Below are positions 54,723 to 61,205 of a stretch of DNA of 61,205 nt, in pieces. The DNA is from Cytophaga aurantiaca DSM 3654 (GTDB taxonomy: Bacteria; Bacteroidota; Bacteroidia; Cytophagales; Cytophagaceae). The position numbers and the translations under genes are program-made. How positions within the stretch are numbered: position 1 is the stretch's first letter; every line of letters begins with the position of its first letter. The notes under the pieces were generated by a model. The model did not search any database. It was not told the DNA's origin and worked only from the letters and a program-made list of their open reading frames with translations. The stretch is taken from the NCBI RefSeq assembly GCF_000379725.1, contig NZ_KB903627.1, positions 1 through 61,205 on the forward strand, read 5' to 3'.

Positions 54723-55123
54723 TGGAGTCGGAGAGATTCGAACTCTCGTCCAGAGAAGGCCACTATCGAATCTTCTACATGCTTAGCCGACTGTTGATTT
54801 TCGAGTTGTAGCAGGTCACCGGCACCCAACTATAACCTTAGTTACTTAATTTCGCAAATCATCCGCAACTTACGATTCGCTAGTTCTACTGTTCGACACT
54901 TCTATCCACCTCCCGTAGAACGTAAGAAGTGAGAAGTGTGGCCGGGTGCTCTTCTTAAGAGCTCCACTCAACGCTTTATATTACAAACTGAGTTTGTAAT
55001 TAAGCAGCCATGGCGTAAGAATCTTCGCCAATTATGTTTTAGAACTATCTTTTAAGGCTCTCATCCCATGAGCCTGCATGCTTACACACGTAATCACTCA
55101 ACCTGTCAATTCCTGTCGACCCC
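54723..55123 (-). ncRNA. ssrA: Transfer-messenger RNA
   Basis: On the minus strand the 5' end GGGGTCGACAGG pairs with the 3' end GACTCC to form the acceptor stem, and the T arm reads GAGAGTTCGAATCTCTC. CCA is not encoded. The tag reading frame is GGC GAA GAT TCT TAC GCC ATG GCT GCT TAA, giving GEDSYAMAA after the resume Ala. The length, about 401 bases, is typical. It frees stalled ribosomes and tags incomplete proteins for degradation. Confidence 0.95.
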
Positions 55124-55233
55124 AATTTCCGTGTTAAGGGATATAAATGTACGCTTTTTTAACAGAAGTTGTAAATTTTAAGTTCGGAGTTTAATCGAGT
55201 GGTCAGTGGTCGGTTGTCAGTGGTCAGGAAAAA

Positions 55234-55368
55234 TTGTCTGAACCACTGATTAACCTGATTAAAATGATTTTATGATATGTACTTAGTATGTTTTGTGTCT
55301 TAATAAATGACACTTTTATTTTTTATCAGGTTAATCAAATAAATCAGCTTAATCATCGGTTCAGACAA
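55234..55368. repeat. 135-bp inverted-repeat element
   Basis: TTGTCTGAACC at the left and GGTTCAGACAA at the right are perfect inverted ends. Inside each end the motif TGATTAACCTGATT recurs in imperfect inverted form (AATCAGCTTAATCA). It has no gene and no transposase. It resembles a MITE-like element between ssrA and dnaX. Confidence 0.75.
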
Positions 55369-55489
55369 AGGAGAATGTCAGATAAAACATCTTTGATTAT
55401 TAACCCATTACAAAATAAACCAAATACTTTTGAACGTTCCTGTGTAAAACTTTTCGGTTCCAATTCTATACTTTTAGTAAATTAGCAGA

Positions 55490-56635
55490 ATGGATAATTT
55501 CATTGTTTCAGCACGTAAATATAGACCGGCAATGTTTGACAGCGTTGTCGGACAAAGTCATATTACTACGACTCTGAAGAATGCGATTAAAAACAATCAC
55601 CTGGCGCAGGCATTTTTATTCTGCGGTCCTAGAGGGGTTGGTAAAACTACCAATGCGCGTATCCTTGCAAAGACCATCAACTGTACGAATATTACAGCAG
55701 ATACAGAAGCTTGCGACCAATGCGAATCGTGCAAGAGTTTTAACAACAATGCCTCGTTTAACATTCAGGAACTTGATGCTGCATCCAACAACTCGGTAGA
55801 TGATATCCGTAACCTTGTTGAACAGGTGCGCTATCCTCCGCAATCCGGAAAATATAAAATCTACATCATAGATGAGGTCCACATGCTTTCTACGGCTGCG
55901 TTCAACGCATTCCTGAAGACATTGGAGGAGCCACCTGCTTATGCGATTTTCATTTTAGCGACTACGGAAAAACATAAGATCATTCCAACGATCTTGTCGC
56001 GTTGTCAGATCTTCGACTTCAACCGTATTCAGATAAAAGATATTGCAGATCATTTGGCAAGCATTGCTGTAAAAGAAAACATCAAAGCAGAAAAAGAAGC
56101 CTTACACCTGATCGCTCAGAAAGCAGACGGCGCCTTGCGTGACGCGCTTTCCATGTTCGATTTGATCGTTACCTTCTCTTCTGACAATACCATTACTTAC
56201 AAATGTGCGATTGACAACCTGCACATTTTAGATTACGATTATTATTTCAAAATCACCGACATGCTGAATACACAGGATGTTGCGAATACCTTATTAACGT
56301 TCGACGAAATTCTTCGTCAGGGTTTTGATGGACATAATTTCATCATTGGTCTGAGCGAACATTTACGCAACCTGATGGTGTGTAAAGACAAAGCAACAAT
56401 TGCTTTGTTAGAAGTTTCGGAAGAAATTAAGAAGCGTTATGAGCAACAAGCCGCTGCTGTAAGCATCAGTTTTTTGATGTCGGGATTAAATATTGGTAAT
56501 CAATGCGACCTTCATTACAAAGGAAGTAAAAACCAACGTCTACACGTTGAGTTGGCATTGATGAAGATGGCTTTCATAAATCAGGCTATTACGGCTACGG
56601 ATTTACTGGAAGATCTAAAAAAAAAAGTAGACTAA
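55490..56635 (+). CDS. dnaX: DNA polymerase III gamma/tau, zero-frame (gamma-like) product
   Basis: 381 residues of clamp-loader ATPase. The Walker A GPRGVGKT at 46-53, Zn-binding Cys 65, 75, 78 and 81 (C, then CDQCESC), and Walker B IIDEVHMLS are intact, followed by the SRC box (TILSRCQIF). The frame ends at a stop 7 bases after an A10 run (56617-56626). The sequence continues into an open frame that resembles the tau C-terminus. It would act as the gamma form: ATP-driven clamp loader without replisome-coupling domains. Confidence 0.93.
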   Translation: MDNFIVSARKYRPAMFDSVVGQSHITTTLKNAIKNNHLAQAFLFCGPRGVGKTTNARILAKTINCTNITADTEACDQCESCKSFNNNASFNIQELDAASNNSVDDIRNLVEQVRYPPQSGKYKIYIIDEVHMLSTAAFNAFLKTLEEPPAYAIFILATTEKHKIIPTILSRCQIFDFNRIQIKDIADHLASIAVKENIKAEKEALHLIAQKADGALRDALSMFDLIVTFSSDNTITYKCAIDNLHILDYDYYFKITDMLNTQDVANTLLTFDEILRQGFDGHNFIIGLSEHLRNLMVCKDKATIALLEVSEEIKKRYEQQAAAVSISFLMSGLNIGNQCDLHYKGSKNQRLHVELALMKMAFINQAITATDLLEDLKKKVD

Positions 56636-57219
56636 AACGTGAAGCTGCAGGAATTGCAGCAACAACGTCTACCGAAGAAGCTCCCGCAATCAAACCTTTG
56701 ACATTGGGCACCAAGCCTGTGAGTACGCCTTCTACTGTTCGTATTCCTACTTTGGGTCAGATCAAAGAAAACATCAACAAGCCGGCTGAAGACAAAACAG
56801 CGGCAGTTTTAAATCCGACACAAACAGCAGAGCCTGCTGCTGCACAACAAAATTTCACACTCGAACAACTTACCAAGGTTTGGACTGCCTATGCTGAAAA
56901 TATTAAAAGCAAAGGACAGATCAATCACCACATGGTACTAACCAGCACAACTCTTGATCTGCAGGAAGACTTCGGCATTCACATAACAGTTGGCAACGAA
57001 GTGCAAATGGATCAGCTGGAAGAAATTAAAGTCGAGTTCCTCTCCTACTTACGTCAGTCGTTGAAGAACACAGCCATTCGTATACACGCGAAAATCGGTT
57101 ATGTAGCACCTAAGGAAAAGAAATTTTTCACGGATGATGATAAGCTAAAAATTCTGATGGAAGATTATCCGTTGGTGATCGAACTTAGAAAAAAATTCGG
57201 ATTGGAAATAAATTATTGA
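55490..57219 (+). CDS. dnaX: Full-length tau form after -1 frameshift or slippage (proposed)
   Basis: If one base is re-read in the A10 run, the reading frame continues from LKKK into SRLKREAAGIAATTSTEEA and reaches a stop at 57219, giving about 576 residues, the usual length of Bacteroidetes tau. The C-terminal part (ATG at 56698 is internal) includes FTLEQLTKVWTAYAENIKSK, typical of tau domain V/VI-like sequence. E. coli makes gamma by programmed frameshifting at A AAA AAG and Thermus by transcriptional slippage at A9. A sequencing or assembly error at the homopolymer cannot be excluded. Confidence 0.72.
56617..56626 (+). promoter_or_regulatory. A10 slippery tract in dnaX
   Basis: Ten A residues in the codons CTA AAA AAA AAA GTA. 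A hairpin GCTGCA(GGAAT)TGCAGC starts 17 bases after it, farther than the usual 5-8 bases for -1 frameshift stimulators. This makes transcriptional slippage at least as likely as ribosomal shifting. Confidence 0.65.
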
Positions 57220-57256
57220 TTTAAAAATATTTGTCTGGCATGAACAGCTATTCGCC

Positions 57257-57323
57257 GTTGTTGGTGTTCCTACCAGAGTTGACTTCAACTAATGAACAGA
57301 GGAAAACGCAGGCCACCAACAAC
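57257..57323 (+). repeat. 67-bp REP-like element (copy 1)
   Basis: GTTGTTGGTG at the left, CCACCAACAAC at the right and AATGAACAGAGGAAAACGCA inside. Same orientation as copy 2 at 57946. Confidence 0.85.
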
Positions 57324-57384
57324 AGCAAAATTGATTTCTTTCATAGTAAACTAAGAAACCGGCACAATACATTCCCATACAGTA

Positions 57385-57924
57385 ATGACACCGTTGACAA
57401 AAAAAATTGTAAAAAGATTATTGATCACACTTGGTGTAGCAGCCATAGTAGCGGCAATACAATTCACCACCTATAATACCATCGCGAAAGATAAACTTAG
57501 TAAAACAACGATTCAGAATCTGATCGTGAACGACAACTTCGGATCCGACTCCATTATTATAAGCTCTGCAAGTTCGGTTATCGGAAACATGCAGCAACGC
57601 ATCACTCCCTACCCACTCCATTTTTCTTCTAAAGAAAATCGAAAACTTCTAAAAAAGAAACTTCAGGCGTTTACTGTTCTGAATGAAAAAGAATATACAA
57701 ATTATAGCAACAAAATAGCTGAAGCTGCATTACCCGATTCGAGTGCTGAAGCTAAAGCAGAGTTTGTAGCAAACATGAATAAAAACAAATCCAGATTGTA
57801 TGTTACAGCATTGGAAGAACAAACATTCATTGTTGCTGTAAACACAACCTGGACTAAAAACAGTCAGATCCAATACGAAGAAGACCGTTATCTCTGGATT
57901 TTGTTTTTCTGGACAACTATTTAA
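57385..57924 (+). CDS. Membrane-anchored hypothetical protein
   Basis: A 179-residue protein with a basic N-terminus, one membrane segment (LLITLGVAAIVAAIQFTTY) and a soluble Lys/Glu-rich C-terminal domain (LKKKLQAFTVLNEKEYTNYS, then WTKNSQIQYEEDRYLW). No family is recognised. It sits alone between two copies of the 67-bp element. Confidence 0.62.
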   Translation: MTPLTKKIVKRLLITLGVAAIVAAIQFTTYNTIAKDKLSKTTIQNLIVNDNFGSDSIIISSASSVIGNMQQRITPYPLHFSSKENRKLLKKKLQAFTVLNEKEYTNYSNKIAEAALPDSSAEAKAEFVANMNKNKSRLYVTALEEQTFIVAVNTTWTKNSQIQYEEDRYLWILFFWTTI

Positions 57925-57945
57925 TCGACCAACGTTTATCTGGCA

Positions 57946-58012
57946 GTTGTTGGTGTTCCTGCCAGATGTAATGTCAAATAATGAACAGAGGAAAACGCAG
58001 GCCACCAACAAC
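57946..58012 (+). repeat. 67-bp REP-like element (copy 2)
   Basis: Same length and orientation as copy 1, with GTTGTTGGTGTTCCTGCCAG at the left and GGCCACCAACAAC at the right. Confidence 0.87.
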
Positions 58013-58039
58013 CGGACTCTCTCAATTTAGTAATTCATG

Positions 58040-58106
58040 GTTGTTGGTGCTCTGCGAAATTTCTTATTCATTATCAAAGATTAGCTCAGGCAGAAACACC
58101 AACAAC
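58040..58106 (-). repeat. 67-bp REP-like element (copy 3, inverted)
   Basis: Reverse-complemented relative to copies 1 and 2: read on the minus strand it begins GTTGTTGGTGTTTCTGCC and ends CACCAACAAC. It is more diverged inside. Confidence 0.78.
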
Positions 58107-58141
58107 GGCAACAGATACTTTTATACCAAAACAGATACATC

Positions 58142-61090
58142 ATGCACTACATGAAACATTTTATTTTAGGCATCGGACTTAGCATTGCATGTTCCTTAAA
58201 CATATTTGCCCAAACCGCTTTTGAAACCAAGACTGCGACAGACAGTCAAGGCCGCACTTACGAATACGTAACCAACGATCCGTTGAAGGCTCGTATCTAT
58301 ACACTCTCCAACGGACTGAAAGTGTACTTGTCTGATTACGACGATGCTCCGCGTATACAAACCTACGTGGCAGTACGCACAGGCAGCAGAAACGATCCGG
58401 CTACAGCTACAGGTTTAGCGCATTATCTGGAACATATTTTATTTAAGGGAACATCGAAGATCGGCGCATCAAACTGGCCTGCAGAACAGATTGAATTGAA
58501 TAAAATTGAAGCATTGTATGAAGTATATCGTCAGACAACAGATCCAGCAAAACGCACACGCATCTACCATCAAATAGATAGCATCTCTGTGGTAGCAGCT
58601 GGTTACGCCATTGCAAACGAATACGATAAAATGCTTGGACAGATCGGTGCACAGGGAACCAATGCCTATACTTCTTTTGAACAAACGGTTTATGTGAATG
58701 ACATTCCATCAAACCAGATCGACAAATGGGCAGAGATCGAAGCAGAACGTTTCAGCATGGTGGTAGCACGTTTGTTCCATACAGAATTGGAGGCAGTGTA
58801 TGAAGAAAAAAATAAAGGTTTAGATAACGACGGAAGAAGAGTTTACGAAGTCATGTTCGAAAAACTATTTCCTACAGATCCATACGGCACACAAACAACC
58901 ATTGGCACGATCGATCATTTGAAAAATCCTTCGATCACCGAAATTAAGAAATATTTCAACACTTACTATGTAGCCAACAACATGGCGATCTGTATGAGCG
59001 GTGATCTGAATTACGATTCTACGATTGCAATACTTGAAAAACAGTTTGCAAAATTACCAAAGAGAGATGTTCCGGCTCGTACATTCTCGGCAGAGAAACC
59101 AATCACAACTACACTCACCGAAACGGTAACAGGCCCAACTGCAGAGAGCGTTTCTATTGGATACCGCCTAGATGCTTCCATACCAAACGATCCGACATTC
59201 AGAAGCAAATTAAAAATGATCCAGATGCTGTTGACCAATGGCCAAGCGGGCTTGATCGACTTGAACATTAATCAGGCACAAAAAGCCATGGGTGCGTATG
59301 CATACGACTGGCCATTAAAAGATTACAGCATGTTGTTGCTAGGCGCAAAACCGCTGCAAGGTCAATCGTTAGAGGACGTGCAGAAATTATTGTTATCCCA
59401 GATCGAAAACCTAAAAACAGGAAACTTTAAAGACTGGCTCATTCCTGCTGTTGTAAACGATTATAAGATGAGCAGCATGATGCAATATGAAAGCAACCGT
59501 GTTCGTGCAGATGCGTTTGTAGATGCCTTTGTATGGGGCATCAGCTGGAAAGACTACATTAACGAGATCAATACACTGCAAAGCATCACCAAGCAGCAGG
59601 TTCAGGATTTCAGTACAACATATTTCACAACGAATTATGTAACGATATACAAACGCAAAGGCGTTGATTCAACGATCCTAAAAGTACCAAAGCCAATCAT
59701 TTCTGCTGTACCAGTAAACAGAGACAGTCAGTCGGACTTTTATAAAGAAGTTTTTAAAACTCCTTCTCCTGTTATCAATCCGGTTTATGTTGATTATGCG
59801 AAAGAAGTAACAACTTCTTCCATTAAATATTTCCCTGTTTTATATAAGCAGAATAAAGAGAACACCTTATTTACACAGCAGTATAAATGGGATCTGGGGA
59901 GAATGTCTTCTCCGGAATATGCGTTAATGCTCTCTTATCTGAATTATTTAGGAACAAAAACTTATACTGCAGAACAGTTGCAGGAAGAGTTTTATAAACT
60001 TGGCTGCAGTTATTCATTCAAAATAGTAGGCAGTAATCTGATCGTAACATTATCTGGCATTCAGGACAACTATGTAAAAGCAATGACCTTGCTGGAATCG
60101 TTTGTGAAAGATGTCAAAGAAGACGAGGAAGCTTTAACACAGATCAAATCCAATATCTTAAAAACGCGTGCAGATAACAAAACAAATAAGGATATCATTC
60201 TGCGTTCTGCAATGGCGAGCTATGCAAAGTATGATGGAATAAATCCATTTACAAACATTATTCCCGAAGATCGTTTGAAAGAAATTTCTTCGTCTGAGTT
60301 GATCACGACCTTTAAACAGTTATACAACTCTAAACATGAGATTGTATATTATGGACCGCAATCCTTAGCTTCCATTTCAAAAACAATTACAAAGCTTCAT
60401 AAATCAAAAGGTGAGCCAATCACCCGTATTGAAATAACATACACATTCAGTCAACCAACTATAGATAAAGTATACTGGGTAAATTACGATATGGTACAAG
60501 CAGAAGTTGTGCTCCTAACTCGTTCGGTTGATTTTGATAAAAACTTAATCCCTACAGCACAATTGTACAACGAATATTTTGGCGGCAACATGGGCAGTCT
60601 GGTGTTCCAGGAAATGCGTGAGTCAAGAGCTTTGGCATATTCTGTTAAATCTACTTTTGACACGCCTTACTATCCATCCGATCCATTCTATTCTTCTTCA
60701 TACATCGGAACACAGGCAGATAAAATTAAAGAAGCCTTAAGCGGTATGATTGAATTAATCGACAGCATGCCTAAGTCAGACTTACTGTTTATGAATTCTA
60801 AAATATCTATTCTGGAAACCATCGCTACGCAGCGTGTTACTAAGCTTGCTATACTAAATGATTACGAACGCAATGTCCGCATGGGCTACACAGAGGACAT
60901 CCGTAAAGCAATTTACGATTCGGTATCTGTGATGACGTTTGAAGACATTCAAAATCTGCAGAAGAATTACATCAGCAATCAGCCGCGTATTATTTTAATC
61001 ATCGGTTCGAAAGATAAAATTAATTTCAGTGAACTGTCTCAATACGGCGAGGTGAAGGAGTTGACGTTAGAGGAGATATTTGGTTATTAG
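58142..61090 (+). CDS. M16 family zinc peptidase (insulinase/pitrilysin type)
   Basis: A 982-residue peptidase with signal peptide MKHFILGIGLSIACSLNIFA; the second ATG (58151) is equally plausible as start. The zinc site HxxEH is HYLEH at 94-98, with the third ligand in AVYEEKN some 80 residues on. The second half carries the inactive repeat (GGNMGSLVFQEMRESRALAY). It is exported to the periplasm and is probably a peptide-degrading enzyme. It may be linked to protein turnover, though no partner is adjacent. Confidence 0.93.
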   Translation: MHYMKHFILGIGLSIACSLNIFAQTAFETKTATDSQGRTYEYVTNDPLKARIYTLSNGLKVYLSDYDDAPRIQTYVAVRTGSRNDPATATGLAHYLEHILFKGTSKIGASNWPAEQIELNKIEALYEVYRQTTDPAKRTRIYHQIDSISVVAAGYAIANEYDKMLGQIGAQGTNAYTSFEQTVYVNDIPSNQIDKWAEIEAERFSMVVARLFHTELEAVYEEKNKGLDNDGRRVYEVMFEKLFPTDPYGTQTTIGTIDHLKNPSITEIKKYFNTYYVANNMAICMSGDLNYDSTIAILEKQFAKLPKRDVPARTFSAEKPITTTLTETVTGPTAESVSIGYRLDASIPNDPTFRSKLKMIQMLLTNGQAGLIDLNINQAQKAMGAYAYDWPLKDYSMLLLGAKPLQGQSLEDVQKLLLSQIENLKTGNFKDWLIPAVVNDYKMSSMMQYESNRVRADAFVDAFVWGISWKDYINEINTLQSITKQQVQDFSTTYFTTNYVTIYKRKGVDSTILKVPKPIISAVPVNRDSQSDFYKEVFKTPSPVINPVYVDYAKEVTTSSIKYFPVLYKQNKENTLFTQQYKWDLGRMSSPEYALMLSYLNYLGTKTYTAEQLQEEFYKLGCSYSFKIVGSNLIVTLSGIQDNYVKAMTLLESFVKDVKEDEEALTQIKSNILKTRADNKTNKDIILRSAMASYAKYDGINPFTNIIPEDRLKEISSSELITTFKQLYNSKHEIVYYGPQSLASISKTITKLHKSKGEPITRIEITYTFSQPTIDKVYWVNYDMVQAEVVLLTRSVDFDKNLIPTAQLYNEYFGGNMGSLVFQEMRESRALAYSVKSTFDTPYYPSDPFYSSSYIGTQADKIKEALSGMIELIDSMPKSDLLFMNSKISILETIATQRVTKLAILNDYERNVRMGYTEDIRKAIYDSVSVMTFEDIQNLQKNYISNQPRIILIIGSKDKINFSELSQYGEVKELTLEEIFGY

Positions 61091-61092
61091 AA

Positions 61093-61126
61093 TGTAATAC
61101 GTTTTAAGTAATAAGTTCTAAGAACT
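61093..61126. repeat. AAGTAATA-type spacer repeat (copy 3)
   Basis: TGTAATACGTTTTAAGTAAT followed by AAGTTCTAAG. Same unit as at 40271 and 41769, again just beyond a gene's stop. Confidence 0.7.
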
Positions 61127-61158
61127 CTTACAACATTCATTCTGCTAAATAATATAAA

Positions 61159-61197
61159 CAAAAGGTGCGTTGAAATTTAAAACTTCAACGCACCTTT
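61159..61197 (+). terminator. Terminator of the M16 peptidase gene
   Basis: AAAAGGTGCGTTGAA and TTCAACGCACCTTTT form a 15-bp stem with a short AT-rich loop at the window end. Confidence 0.92.
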
Positions 61198-61205
61198 TGT
61201 TTATG

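Noticed and set aside
55288-55485. 65-residue plus-strand frame before dnaX
   Set aside because: It overlaps the 135-bp inverted-repeat element and has no coding character.

Overview
The window is a chromosomal piece of a Bacteroidetes bacterium of the Cytophagales, most likely Cytophaga hutchinsonii or a close relative. The grounds are a GH9 cellulase beside large outer-membrane beta-barrel proteins, secretion-system type A and type B C-terminal sorting domains (T9SS), a gliding-motility-type C-terminal domain, flavobacterial codon and base usage, and a tmRNA with a tag ending in AMAA. I could not run a search, so the species name rests on recollection.

Region 1 (1 to about 18,315) is a gene-cassette array and the most remarkable part. 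All of the roughly 27 small genes lie on the + strand, one or two per cassette. They are separated by 23 imperfect-palindrome sites that behave like integron attC sites. Each site starts with a variable 4-6 bases plus YAACA and ends with CGTTR plus a variable stretch. The variable stretch opening a cassette is the reverse complement of the one opening the site at that cassette's own 3' end, usually over 8-10 bases. This is what a circular cassette excised at G/TT would produce. There are at least four sequence families of site (A to D) plus singletons. No integrase is present, so within the window this is an integrase-less cluster (CALIN-like). Cargo includes a CcoO/CcoP-like dihaem cytochrome, a ParE-type toxin-antitoxin pair, a GNAT-like gene with a tiny partner, three NTF2/SnoaL-like proteins, a DJ-1/PfpI protein, a Crp/Fnr regulator, an SMI1/KNR4 protein, a YwqK-like lipoprotein and many unknown secreted or membrane proteins.

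Region 2 (18.3-28.4 kb) starts with a striking 11-bp phased TATG repeat, then ordinary core genes: thyA, a Cys-rich secreted peptide, leuS, a secreted cupredoxin, a TerB-like protein, a YjgR/HerA-type ATPase and a YhiN-type flavoprotein.

Region 3 (28.4-36.7 kb, minus strand) is a probable cellulose-utilisation locus: two outer-membrane beta-barrel proteins, two lipoproteins (one with a duplicated carbohydrate-binding-like domain) and a GH9 endoglucanase behind an intervening hairpin.

Region 4 (37-44.5 kb) holds citrate synthase and a hisC-hisB-hisH-hisA-hisF-tyrA run on the minus strand, with an ACT-domain protein facing away from it. Region 5 (44.5-61.2 kb) contains a 1637-residue Ig-like T9SS type B protein, a SpoIIAA-like protein, an MscS channel, a sensor protein with DHp but no ATPase domain, tmRNA, a dnaX gene interrupted at an A10 run that looks like a frameshift or slippage site, and an M16 peptidase. 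Several short interspersed repeats are scattered through it.
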